This document shows positions 1-11,271 of a DNA stretch of 64,000 nt, one piece after another (the first letter of the stretch is position 1; each line of letters opens with the position of its first letter). The translations under genes and the position numbers were made by a program. The notes beneath the pieces were generated by a model. That model saw nothing but the letters and a program-made list of their open reading frames with translations. It did no database searches and was not told where the DNA came from. Origin of the DNA: Cerrena zonata (lineage: Eukaryota > Basidiomycota > Agaricomycetes > Polyporales > Cerrenaceae); contig JASBNA010000038.1 in NCBI GenBank assembly GCA_038087015.1, positions 124,001 through 188,000 on the forward strand, in the 5' to 3' direction.

Positions 1-1145
1 AGCAATCTCATCTTGCTGCTTCTGGTACGCCTTCATCTGGTTAATCTCGTTCTCCTGCCTAGTTTTGACGTAGGTCGAGTAGTTACCACCATAGTATGTG
101 AGTTGCTTCTTGGGTGTAAGATCCATGATGTTTGTGCAAACGGTATCCATGAAATCCTGAGAGTGCGAAGTGATGACCAAGATATGGTTGTACATCGACA
201 GATAGGCTTCTAACCACACGACGGCCTCCAAATCCAAATGATTAGTAGGCTCATCGAGCAGAAGTAGATGCGGCTTGATGAACAGCGCCCGGGCAAGGGC
301 AACACGCATACGCCAACCACCAGACATATCTTTAGTCGGACGTGCCATCATTTGCGCACTGAAACCAAGACCGTGAAGGATAGATCCAGCCTTGGCTTCA
401 AAGGTCGAGGGGTCGAGTTCTTCGAGCTCATCAGAAGCAGCATCAAGGGCAGCTTCATCTACTTCGTCCGCGACGGAGAGCTCTTCGATTCTGGCCTCGA
501 GGCGAGCGACCTTCTCTTTGGCAGATGCAACGATGTATTCGACAGCGTTTACGTCTGAGGGCTCCGCTTCACCACGGACAAGGTAGATATCGATGTGTTC
601 AGGGATGGCGATGTCGCGTTCGGCAATGGATTGCAGCAAGGTAGACTAAATTAAAAAACAGACCCGATTTAGCTCCACCGTTCTGAAAATTTAATAGCAT
701 ATAGTCACCTTTCCAGAACCATTTTCACCCAAAAGACCGTATCTTTGGCCGTAGTTGAGAGACACCTCGGCACCTTCGATGAGTAGTCGTCCGTGGAATG
801 AGAGAGTATACGAGTCAATCTTGATATCACGACCCTTTGGATCGGATACAAGAACACCAGCTGCACTCCTGCAAGCAACAAATGGTTAGAGACATCAAGA
901 CGTAAGACACAGAGTACATACCTATCGGTAGCAAGCTGCAGCTTAGCCATAGACGTCAGGTCATCCGTGCTAGTTGCGGCACTCAGGCTGGTCAATGGTG
1001 TGTTGGTCGAGCTTCCACCATAGGTCGATCCTGATGGGGTACTAGTATTGGTGGTCGATGTATCGCTTACGCCCTTGTTTTTTGCTGCTTGCTTTGCAGC
1101 TTTTTCGGCCAATCGCTTTTGCTTGGATGCTGAGACGGGGGCCAT
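1..1145 (-). CDS. ARB1: ARB1-type ABC-F ATPase (3' part outside window)
   Basis: Cytosolic tandem ABC ATPase of the ABCF2/Arb1 type, known from yeast as a shuttling ribosome-biogenesis factor; it has no membrane domain. Exons read 922-1145, 709-868 and 1-645, and the gene runs off the window start. The N-terminus (MAPVSASKQKRLAEKAAKQA) is a lysine/alanine-rich tail like that of Arb1. The first ATPase domain shows Walker A GENGSGK, whose codons end exactly at the second intron, then signature MSGGWRMRVALARALF, Walker B LLLLDEP and the TNHLDLEAV D-loop. Sequence then enters the inter-domain linker (AYQKQQDEIA) where the window stops, so the second ATPase domain is not seen. Codon phases close at both introns. 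It is transcribed divergently from the first DUF6533 gene. Identification is strong; the exact orthologue name rests on the N-terminus and linker. Confidence 0.92.
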
Positions 1146-2063
1146 ATTGACTGAGATGTAGGTCGTAAATTTCTAGTGTCGTTAAATGCTCAAAAAAGGA
1201 GAAAATATGGTAGACGATGGGGAAAGCGAGGAAAGAAATCGAAATGAGGCTCTGTCCCCTACAGCCTTGTATCGATCGCGGCAGGCGCTTCCCATTTTTT
1301 GGCTTACATCACCTCCTGCATATGGCAATCTCTCCTCTGACATCCAACTCTGACAATCGTCAATGGTATCATTTATGACCCTCGTCACTGTAGAAAGTAC
1401 TCACGATTATCATTGCTCGCACTTTTTCCGCGCTGTTAGAGACGTATCGCTGTATCTGCTCAGGAAAACACGCCGACGTTGAAAGCTGTACTGACAGAAC
1501 CTCATGGATCCCTTCTTCTTTCATCCTGGATGGTATCTGACAAACTGGAATGGAATTTAACGACTCTGGGGAACGGACCCACAAGACCAAATGCGATGCA
1601 GGTTCCAAAACATTGATGACGATCATATCACTGATCTTCGTACCGCATACAAGCACTGACTTCCCTTGAACCTTCCTCTGAAAGCGTCAACATGCCTCAG
1701 TATAGTTCCACCTCTCCCAAGGACCCTTCACGTCGCCGCAACGTCTATCCAATGCGGTGTCTTTGAGCAGGGACACTAACTTCGGGCAAACAGCTCCGCT
1801 GGCATCATTGTTGCAGCTGTCTCTGCTGTGACAATTTCGCTGTCCCATACTAACATTTCATGGATAGATTACTTCACGTTACGGAAACTTCAATACCAAA
1901 CACAAGAACAGTGCATCAACATCATGATCTTAGAGGAGAGGGGCTTCCTTCTAACTTCAATAGATGTTGATTATCAAAGTCATGAACGCAAATCAGGCTC
2001 TATAAAGCAAGGAGAGTGCCTCACAGAGGGATATGCAACAACCTAACCGTTCATATCATCCTC
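1146..2063. other. Intergenic region, shared divergent promoter
   Basis: This 0.9 kb gap separates the divergent ARB1 and DUF6533-A start codons. Short minus-strand open frames at about 1182-1656 and a plus-strand frame at 1828-2046 have no recognisable domain and no plausible splicing partners. I see no RNA gene. Confidence 0.5.
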
Positions 2064-3263
2064 ATGTCTTCCAACCTCCTAGATCCTACCCTGCTTCAGG
2101 CTCTACGTGACCTCCAAAGCAGCAAGTATATGAACTTTGCTGCCAGTACCGTAAGTTAAGAATATTTCGAAAACGCTACTATGATCTCATCTGTTGTATT
2201 CTAGATGTGGATATATGACTTTCTGCTCGGAATATCAGACGAAGTTCGGATATTCTCCTCCCGATCTCTCAAATTGCCAGACGTAATATATATTTGCTCT
2301 CGGTAAGTACGACTATCTGACTTTAGAGTTAATCTCAAATTTGACCCTCGTACTTCGTTAGCATCTTGGTTTTCTGCCATGTATTTGTCGGAGCTGCTTC
2401 AGAAAGTAAATGGCGTTTACTTGAACTTCTCGAGATACCAGCTAATCGAAAACCACAGTCATTCCAGAGGATTCGTGTCTTTTTGGACGTCTAACGAGCG
2501 CCGTCAAATGGCTAGTCGCATTCTCCATACCTTGCAGCTCCTGGATCTTCTTCGTCAGAGTACGTGCGGCTTATAACGAGTCACGTATCATCATAGGATT
2601 ATTCGCCACTCTCTGGGCATGCACTCTACTTTCCTTCGGCACACCTTTTACATATTCTGTCACAGTGACACCAATCGGCGACGGAGTATGCGCCATCTCC
2701 GCCGTATTCAATCGCCCCTTAGAAGCTGTTTGTCTTCTTTCTCTGGCGATTTTCGATACAGCTGTGATGATAGGAATCTCAATTCGCATCATGTCATACA
2801 GCATATCGCAAACCTGGAAATCGAAACTGTTCTCGCTAATCTTCGGCGACGAAATGGGCCATACTTCAAAGTTATTCCTCCGCTCCAGCCAAATATATTA
2901 TTTGTACGACCCCTCACAACCCATTCATGTACAACGACTCTCTAACCTATCCCATATAGTTCGACGTTCAGCGTTCAATTCGCGCTTGTCATCATGGTTC
3001 TTTCAAATTCAATCCCAACTCCAATCCTTGGCATGGTAGCATTACTTCAAACTGCCTTCCAAAACATCATGGTCTGTCGCGTATACCGCATGATGAAATT
3101 AGACTCGGACCCCAACTCGACCGATATCCCCTCGTATATAACCCCAGTATTCTTCAATAATAGCATCTCGGCTCCACAAGTGGCATCCTCACTCGAATCT
3201 TCCAGCTCCTCTGGGTTATCTAACACACAACAAAACCCCCCGCGTGGAGACGAAACGAGATAA
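2064..3263 (+). CDS. DUF6533 family membrane protein, array member A
   Basis: First of five tandem paralogues. Exons 2064-2150, 2205-2302, 2362-2405, 2459-2903 and 2960-3263 give 325 residues in frame. The N-terminal DUF6533 block spans exons 1-3 (KYMNFAAST joined to MWIYDFLLGISDEVRIF, then a helix ending in GAAS). Exon 4 encodes several hydrophobic helices with PCSSWIFFVR, a FDTAVMIGISI helix and the conserved LRSSQIYYF end. Exon 5 adds the last helices, FQNIMVCRVYRMMKL and a polar serine-rich tail. About seven membrane spans are expected, with a cytosolic or extracellular tail of roughly 50 residues. The family is abundant in Agaricomycetes and has no established function. The start was chosen because the same short N-terminus precedes the first intron in all five copies. 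Confidence 0.88.
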
Positions 3264-3876
3264 TCTTCATAAACATGTAAGCCTATGTAATATTGTTACT
3301 CTACATCAAATCTGATGTGCAAATAGGGATAAAATGGGGAAGCGGAAAGGAGGGGATGTCTATGTATGGATGAGACATGATCGTATGATGTAGGGACCGA
3401 ATGCTGTGACGCATACTGAACGCAAATGTTGTTGGCTTCTTACGAACTACAGAACCTTCCCATTAGGGCTATTTCGGATATTCCCGAAACCAGCGCACCT
3501 TACGCAGTGACTGACAGTGACACGTCCACCGCCTTGAACTTGAACGATCGACATTTCCCCCTCTCTAGATCTTGCAGACCCCTACCGCACTTATGCGACA
3601 AACGTTTCGTACTTTCAATCTTTCTTTGCCGCGAGGCTGCACCAATACTTCTCACAGTATCTCCTTTGGGAACCCTTGATCTTCCCATGATTTGAGCGGT
3701 CCCGAATGCTAACTACGCGTCAATCCGTCTTAACGTCAATTTGTTCCTTGTTTTTTATTAAACCAGTACCATCACAAATCAAAGTCTAGCTCCAGCCCTA
3801 TGTTTCCAAACGCCTTACCAAGATATAAGGCTGCTTCCCTCAAAGTCATGCAATAGATCTCATCATCATTCTCATC
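3264..3876 (+). promoter_or_regulatory. Spacer between DUF6533-A and DUF6533-B
   Basis: This 0.6 kb region should hold the terminator of copy A and the promoter of copy B. The sequence agatataaggctgc at about 3821-3833 is TATA-like and lies some 50 nt before the copy B start. Open frames here (3426-3695, both strands) look like chance. Confidence 0.4.
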
Positions 3877-5083
3877 ATGTCTGCAGATCCTTCCGATGTC
3901 GAATTCTTGCTTCAGGCTCTCCGTGAAGTCCGCACCATGCGATATTTGGGCTTCGCAACATGTACCGTGAGTAGAAGATCTTTGGAAAATATTCTTTCTG
4001 TTGGAACTCGCCCATCTTTCCCTTTTGTAGATATTCGCATACGACTTGATGCTTGGGATCGCAGAAGATGTTCATCTATTCTTCGGGCGTTCGTTAAGAA
4101 TACCAGATATTGTCTATATTCTCTCTCGGTATGTACATCCTACCCTTTTTTGATCTGAAAACCAACATCAACCATAGAACGCTTATTGCAGCAGTTAGCT
4201 TCCTCGGATTGGCATCAGCCGGTGTGTATGCTCTTGTTCGATCCTCTTACAAACACTGAACGAAATATTATTCAAGCCGTACCTCTTGACTCTTGCGCTC
4301 AAGCGACAATGATCGTAGTTGTCAAATGGTGCATGGCAATCGCCGCTCCCTGTAACTGCTGGCTTTTCTTCCTCCGCGTGCGAGCGATCTACGTTCGTTC
4401 ACCGATAGTTGTCGGTATCTTCCTAGTACTATGGGCTTCGACTCTCACCTCATTTGCTTCTCCGTTCGGATACAAAGTAACATCCACCGACGAGGGGAAC
4501 GGAAGATGTACCATGGAATTCCACTACGATCGGCTTTTAGGAGCTGTCTTCTTCATAGCCTTAGTGGTCTTTGATACTGCCGTTATTGTTGCAGTATCAT
4601 TATGGATGCTTCACTATAGCCTGACTCCAACATGGAGAGCACGAATCAGAACTCTGATATCTGGTGATGATACCGGACATACCGGCAGAATTTTCCTTCA
4701 ATCTGGTCAGATCTATTATATGTACGCACCATCCTAGCTGTGTCGTCCCGTGGATGAAACACTCAACTGCCTATTATAGCACAACGGTCTGCGTCCACGT
4801 ATCACTTGCTGCCATGATCCTATCGTCCTCTGTTTCCACAGGTATTTTAGGAACACTTGTCTTGTTCAGCACTGTTTTCCAAAACCTGATGGCGTGTCAT
4901 GTCTTTCGCCTACTCAAATTGGAGCCGGCGGCAGAAGACTCTATGTTTTCGATCCCTGTCGTATTTTGGCACGATATTTCATCTTCAAAGCAATCTTCAG
5001 GTGATCAAGCTCTTTCTATTAAGACCCTTCTGATATATCAGAAGCTGACTATCACTATAGGTAGTGATGTAATGTCGAAATGA
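3877..5083 (+). CDS. DUF6533 family membrane protein, array member B
   Basis: Exons 3877-3966, 4031-4128, 4178-4221, 4277-4721 and 4780-5083 give 326 residues. Exon 1 encodes 30 residues (through RYLGFATCT). Exon 2 carries the DUF6533 core IFAYDLMLGIAEDVHLFF. Exon 4 opens with VPLDSCAQATM and PCNCWLFFLRVRAIY, and ends SGQIYY across the last intron. The C-terminal half has VFQNLMACHVFRLLKLEP. Exons 2-4 have exactly the same lengths as in copy A (98, 44, 445 nt) with the same intron phases, so the copies arose by gene duplication and not retroposition. The last 30 codons could instead be split by a small extra intron (a gtgatc donor near 5000 and an acceptor near 5060), so the tail is less certain. 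Function unknown. Confidence 0.87.
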
Positions 5084-6010
5084 CGAGAACCTGTATATAC
5101 CAAACCGACGCCGCTATTAACATTCCTCCTACGAAGTTTATAAACCGGACGTCTAAAGCCAACCCCAATCTACGAGTATCCAAAATAAAGCAAACTCGAC
5201 TATCCATTGTCAAACCTATCAGCTAGACCATTGCTCGGCACATGACTCTCACGTTGTTGTCTCCCTGTCGGCAATTAAAAAGTTTACCATGGTTTTCGCG
5301 TGTCTACTGTTGCTCCCAAACAGGTAAGTGCACATAGTTCCTCCTCGGAAACGTGTATCATAATCTTGATTCAAGATCTCAGACATCGCAGACGAAAGAA
5401 GATAAATTTCGGAAAATCTGAGCGAAGCCCATGGTAGAATGATAAGACTACTCCTGAAACATTGACCAACTACCTGACATAGGTCCCAACAAAAGCATGA
5501 CCTCGCCCAGAATTGGGTAAATTTTACAAACAATATAACTCCCGGCGTGTTTCTATTTTCTTCATCAGTACCATCTAATCGGATTCAGGGATTATCAGAC
5601 AACCCCAAGATTGGCATGCTCCTCAAGTTGTTAGAATGTGAGTCACACCCCAAATCAGAGAAAACGCAAACCAGTTACTAGGTTCCTTTGACATCGCCGC
5701 GCGGTATATGCTCAGCTCCCCATTCAATTCACAGGAGTAATGACACTTTCATCATTTGTGAGCTGCGACCCGGTGCTGCGATCGTCCCGTCCTTTTGGCT
5801 TGTCACACTAACTGCGACCTCCGAGGAGCACCAGTACTTTATATGTGGGATGAGAAGTCACGTTGGCCCTTTGTCGGCGAACTGAAAAGAACTCCATGAT
5901 CGTCCTCAGTGCTGAGATTGTGTGTCTGATGGTCAAACCAGCGTACTACGTCTTTGGGTATAAAGGTATTGAGTTTGACGCAATCATTTAGGCTTACCTT
6001 TCCTCTCATC
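5084..6010. other. Intergenic spacer between DUF6533-B and -C
   Basis: About 0.9 kb. I found no convincing gene, no tRNA-like element and no decayed DUF6533 copy. The minus-strand frame at 5249-5533 and the plus-strand frame at 5688-5885 lack recognisable motifs. Confidence 0.4.
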
Positions 6011-7158
6011 ATGTACGATGCCTCACAACTGGAAGCCCTTCGCGAAGTTCTTTTGCAGAGATACCTGACTCATGGAATAGCTACCGTGAGTCAAACATTT
6101 CCCACGACATTCCGCAGGCGATTTAACTTACTGACCCTCTAGATATTCGTCTATGACCTTCTACATGGAATACCCGATGATGTCCATATTCTCTCCTCTC
6201 AATTCATCAAGTCACCGTATATCATTTACGTTTCTTCTCGGTACGTGTTGTTTGCTATGAATTCACTTCTGATTATTGACCTCGCCTCAGAATTATCGTT
6301 ACAGCGCTCGCTATTCTTGCGTTGACATCCTCAGGCCAGTAGACACCCTTTCATACGGCCGACTGTGCTCTCTTACCGTAAATATAGCTATACCTCTCGA
6401 CTCATGTTTCCAGGCTACGATGAACTTGATCGCCTCTTGGCTGGTTGCGATCGTTCTACCATGCAACTCTTGGGTATTCTTTTTGCGAGTTCACGCAATA
6501 CACCGCAATTCCAGAACAGCTGTGATCACATTCACAGCTCTGTGGGCTGCAATCTTCACCTCCTTTACCGGTCCGTTCAGCTACGTATATACCGTTACTC
6601 GACAGAATGACGGGTCATGTATAACCGTCTTCCATTTCAACCGTTTGTTGGGCGGTATCCCTGTCGTTGCCTTGATTGTGTTCGATACCGCGACTATAAT
6701 CGGGATATCACTTCGAATAACATCGTACAACCCGGTACAGTCTTGGAGGGAGAGGCTTAAAGTCCTGGTTCATGGGAACGAGATGGGACGGATACAGAGA
6801 CTATTCCTTCGTTCTGGGCAAATTTACTACTTGTGAGTGGTAACTCTATTCAAAACCTTTGTCAGCTAGACCCGACTTCGTTATCTCATACAGAGCAACC
6901 AATGGAGTGCATATATTACTCTTCTCGATGCTTCTATCGTCCACTGTGTCCACTGCCCTCCTTGGAGCGCTGTTCCTGTTCAGCGTCGTCTTCCAGAACA
7001 TAATGGCGTGTCGGGTATTTCGATTATTAAAGCTGGAGTTGACACAGGACGATCCGTCATTCTTTACACCGGTCATATTCCACAACGATGAACAGTCATC
7101 ATTGTCTGTAGCCTCTCCACCATCTAGCTACGCAACGGAAGTAGAAAGTTTAACTTAA
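6011..7158 (+). CDS. DUF6533 family membrane protein, array member C
   Basis: Exons 6011-6085, 6143-6240, 6291-6334, 6388-6832 and 6894-7158 give 308 residues, the shortest copy. The core is IFVYDLLHGIPDDVHILS; exon 4 has IPLDSCFQATM, PCNSWVFFLRVHAIH and IVFDTATIIGISL, and ends SGQIYY. Exon 5 has VFQNIMACRVFRLLKLEL and a short tail. The third intron must begin with GC (gccagt at 6335) to keep the 44-nt exon and the reading frame found in the other four copies; the nearest GT donor (6339) breaks the frame. This is either a GC-AG intron or a damaged donor. The large open frame across that intron (6276-6836) would allow intron retention without a stop. Confidence 0.84.
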
Positions 7159-7918
7159 ATTATCATGTGGAAAATGAGTCATTTCATTGCTATTGTTATT
7201 CTGGTGGCAACGAGATATAATAATCTGGATTGACCACGTATGGTGTCTGTGTCAAAGAAATAGTTGGTCCAAGAATTGGTACTAGTAGACTCATCTGAGT
7301 CTGTTGTATTCATATTATATTGTATAAAGCTCTTAGGACATTGTTTGAATTACGTAAGAACTGGCTGATATAACAGAAGAGGAACATAGCCGCTGGCGTA
7401 AGCACTCTTCCATAACGCTTCCGTGCCCTTTTCCGAAGTGTCTCACAAAACTACTACAAGTGTTTCGATAATTTACCTTGGGTCAAAACGCTCGTGATTC
7501 TATTTTTGTCGCTCCCTCAAGCCATGCCGAATAAACTACAGATCACCCTCCTAAGTTACTAATATCATTAGTATACGAAACGCTCGCTCTCGTCAATGTT
7601 TTACCTCTACTAGTACTACTAGTAGCTGTGTGTGGTGACTCTGAGACGGTTTTCAAACCGTCATCGCTCGGCGGGGATGGGAGCTGCGCTTATGAATGAC
7701 AGGTCCTCGACGTATTAACTGCTCGTAATGGTGCGTCGTGAGATTCTTCTGTATGCTTACATGGGGCTCAAACATAGCCATATTGTCATCAACTGATAGG
7801 AATTTAAAAGCTAGGATCGGTACCAATGGTCAACTATCGTCTGAGTGTAATTGGTTAAGGGTACCAGTATAAAATGGATCTATCCAGACTCCATCTTCAC
7901 ACTAGTATCGCCTGTGTC
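7159..7918. other. Intergenic spacer between DUF6533-C and -D with small inverted repeats
   Basis: This 0.76 kb gap has no gene I can support. It contains a near-palindromic CTACTAGTACTACTAGTAG at 7607-7625 and a perfect 8-bp inverted repeat with a 2-nt loop at 7645-7662. A TATA-like agtataaaa lies at about 7867, close to the copy D start. Confidence 0.45.
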
Positions 7919-9066
7919 ATGTCCACTAGCTCGCAAGGTGCTGCAGTACAACTGCAAGTATTTCAGGATGGTCAAACGATACGGTATATTGGGCTTGCAA
8001 CGACTACAGTGGGTGTAACTACGATAGTCTTCATTTTTATCCTAAACAAACTCTCATTCCAGATTTTCCTCTATGATTTTATTCTTGGACTCGCGGAAGA
8101 CGTTCGCATGGTTTCATCACACTCGCTTTGTATTCCAACCTTTGTCTATTTTACCTCCAGGTACGCTCCCAAATCAGAGAACAAACCCCACAATTTACAT
8201 CGTTATTTAGAGTTCTTGTTGTTGCACTTATCCCCTTTGAAGTAGCTAGGATAGGTAAGTAAACCATACTTCATGACAATAATAATAAGTCTCTTATCAT
8301 CAGTCAAGCCCTACCTCTTGATTCGTGCTTGCAAGAAACCATTATAACAGTAGCTAAATGGTTGGCAGCAATCGTCATACCATGCAACTGTTGGCTATTT
8401 CTTCTCAGAATTCAAGCAATCCATAAGCACTCGCGCATCATTATCACAAGCTTCATCGTTCTTTGGGCGTCGACTCTCACATTCCCCCTCATCAATGCGT
8501 TCAGCTATACCGTGGTGATCGTACGCAAAGAAGACGGCACATGTGCAGCGACGGCCCGAATTACCCGCTTGTTGGTAGCCATACCATTCATAGCATTGGT
8601 TTCATTTGATACCGCTGTAATGGTGGCCGTTTCGATGTATATCGTAAAATATAACCCAGCCCAATCGTGGAAAGAGAAGGTCAAGATATTGATGCAAGCA
8701 GATCACATAAGCCAGATAGAGAGGGTACTGCTACGTTCTGGTCAAATATATTACACGTGGGTATCTGTTTTCACGAACTCTCTTGAGTAAATTTAACGAT
8801 TTGTACATAGGGCGACTATCGGCGTTCACGCCTCACTCACTGTCATGGTCTTGTTGGATTCTTTTTCTGCAGTCATCCTTGCAGTTCTCGCAATATTCGG
8901 TGCCGTCTTTCAGAACATCATAGTGTGTCGTGTATTCCGACTGCTCAAATTGGCTATGGTTCAGGATCATGATGATGTGTCTTCGTTCACACCCGTTGTA
9001 TTCGCCAGCAATATCTCATCGTTGAACCATCCAACGCTAACATTACCTGATAGTACTCTCGAATGA
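7919..9066 (+). CDS. DUF6533 family membrane protein, array member D
   Basis: Exons 7919-8008, 8063-8160, 8211-8254, 8309-8756 and 8811-9066 give 311 residues. The start at 7919 is preferred over an upstream in-frame ATG at 7874 because it yields a 30-codon first exon identical in length to copy B. The core is IFLYDFILGLAEDVRMVS. Exon 4, one codon longer than in A-C, has LPLDSCLQETI, PCNCWLFLLRIQAIH and VSFDTAVMVAVSM, ending RSGQIYY. The C-terminal motif is VFQNIIVCRVFRLLKLAM with a short serine-rich tail. All junctions are GT-AG and in frame. Function unknown; several hydrophobic segments indicate an integral membrane protein. Confidence 0.87.
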
Positions 9067-10005
9067 GCTATCGGCTGATGCTGTCGAAGTAGCATAGGAT
9101 CCTCATGAGACTGTAGCGGAAATAGAAAGCATATACAGATGATTGAGTATTGCGTTATCTTGTCTTTGCTGATTTATGACTTGGTCTCCGAACCTAATTA
9201 AGGACGTGAATGTTATGGACTGCGATATATTGGCAACAGGCGAGAAACCCTACGTTCGTAACTCACCTGAAGATCATACTGACCTTTCTGTATATAGTAA
9301 CATGGATCTCTCCGTCCTGATCCATCCTTCAGACTTTCATCGAATTCCCTTTCTCAGACCAAATACGCTGGCCTACATTCCTCGTCAACCGAGTATCGGA
9401 ATACTATGACAAGCAATCTTGTACTTCCTACCTGCATTACTCTCAAATACACTTGTCATCGTAACCTTCGCTCATCCGAATCTCTCTGTTAGGATGGTGT
9501 TATCCCAAAATGGTCGGTGTCTATCATACTGATACTGCGGTCCCTTACAATTTGTCGTTTTCTATGTATAACGTTGTAGGGATCTTCTTACCGCATGTCC
9601 TTCTTCCATGACCCTTATGGATACGCTGGAGACTGTGTAAGTCAGACGTACTCAGATCTTCAACCTGACAGATCGCTGATCGGCCATCTTTCCCAAGAGT
9701 CCCGAAGTTCGGAGTACCTGAGAACCCTTGTTTAAGCAAGGTATCCCGCCCTTGTTACAGATGATGCGCCTTCTTACGCTGTGTAGCCCTCAACTCCCCT
9801 CTCGGGCTTACTACCGTCATGATAGGTCAAGCAACCATATGAAACAGAAATGCGCGAGCCTTGTATTAGGTGACTATAGCATCCGTACAAGATGGTAAAC
9901 TCGGTTCTCTCCATTAAAACGGCATAACAAGGTCGATGGGGTTACTCGTTTATACCTAAGCAGGTCTACATTTGTCTCCTAGGATCTCCGGTTTAGCTTC
10001 CCTCC
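9067..10005. other. Intergenic spacer between DUF6533-D and -E
   Basis: About 0.94 kb without a supportable gene. Short frames at 9176-9409 (+) and 9545-9739 (-) have no recognisable content. Confidence 0.4.
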
Positions 10006-11271
10006 ATGGACACCGAAGCCATGCAACAGAGTCTGCAAGCTCTTGCAGATGTCAAGTACATAACATTCTCAGCAGTCACCGTTAGTACTCAGTCTTACAT
10101 GAACCCTTGATTATTGATCATAATGATATCCTCTAGTTCTGGTTGTACGATTTTCTACTAGGCTTTGCAGACGAAATCCGTATGGTCCTTCGGTGCTCAT
10201 TTTCACTACCAGATATTGTTTACTTGCTCTCCAGGTGAGTTGGCATCTCTATAACATACGACACCAACTAATACATCCAAATAGATTGCTGACGTTTGGG
10301 CATTTGGCAGCAGCAATAAACCTATCGGGTTCGTTGATCACATTCCATTCGCAAAATAGACTCTAATAGATATCAACCCTAAAGTGGCCTCACCCGACTC
10401 ATGCTCCAAAGGAATAGCAACTGATGTAGTGAAATGGTTTATATCCCTCGCACTTCCTTGCAACTCCTTCATCTTCTTCCTTCGTGCTCGGGCTCTCTAC
10501 AAGGACTCTCGTATAGCTGTGGCAGTCTTTGCACTCCTATGGACTCTTACACTTTCCTCCTTCGCTCTCATTTTTGGCTACAAACTTGAAATCGTCCCAA
10601 ACCGGGGAGGGTCCTGCTTAGTGACTGTCCAAAGTCTCTCAAGCTATTACATAACATCACCTTTCGCCGCGTTGGTCGTCTTCGATTCTGCCGTAGCCAT
10701 CGCAATATCAGTTCATCTCTTATCATATATCCCAGCACGATCATGGTCTGCGAGGATGAAGGCGATCATGTTTGCGAAGGACTTGGGACGCATACCGCGG
10801 TTGATTCTTCGATCAGGGCAGGTTTACTACATGTACGTCCTTTCTATTTCTCCTGCTGTTTTTCAGCTTGCTCATTTGACTAGCGTAACTATTGGCATCC
10901 ATATGACTGTTGCTATCTTTGCGGTGACGTCTATCTCCACGATTATAGTCAGTGAGATAGCGTTGCTCACCTGTGCTCTACAAAATGTGATGGCTTGTCG
11001 TGCGCATCGCCTTCTGAGATCTGGTAAAATTAGTAACGAACCAGTGTTCCTATTCCCTGGCCGTCTCTCAGGGAGCACCCAGATAACAGAATTCCCTTCT
11101 TCGTACTCCGGAACGGCCATGGCTTCAGAAGGGTCTACTGTAGAACATCAGACGAACGATAATCATGTAAACAGGGTCCACGTTAACTCATATGACGCAG
11201 ATCCCGAAGCACAATCATTTCCGATGATTGCAATAACGGTCACGGCGGAGAGACAAGTATATCATATATAG
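10006..11271 (+). CDS. DUF6533 family membrane protein, array member E (long tail)
   Basis: Exons 10006-10080, 10137-10234, 10285-10328, 10385-10832 and 10884-11271 give 350 residues, the longest copy. The core is FWLYDFLLGFADEIRMVL. Exon 4 has SPDSCSKGIATDVVKWF, PCNSFIFFLRARALY and VVFDSAVAIAISVHL, and ends RSGQVYYI. The last exon has LQNVMACRAHRLLRSG, a diverged form of the VFQN..MACRVFRLLKL motif of the other copies, followed by an extended polar tail of about 75 residues. I place the last acceptor at gactag (10882-10883), not at the earlier ttttcag, because only that choice keeps the frame into TIGIHMTVA. It is the most diverged member and sits at the array's downstream edge. Confidence 0.87.

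Noticed and set aside
2064..11271. Calling the DUF6533 array a GPCR or opsin cluster
   Set aside because: About seven hydrophobic segments are plausible, but no GPCR or retinal-binding signature is visible; only the DUF6533 label is supported.
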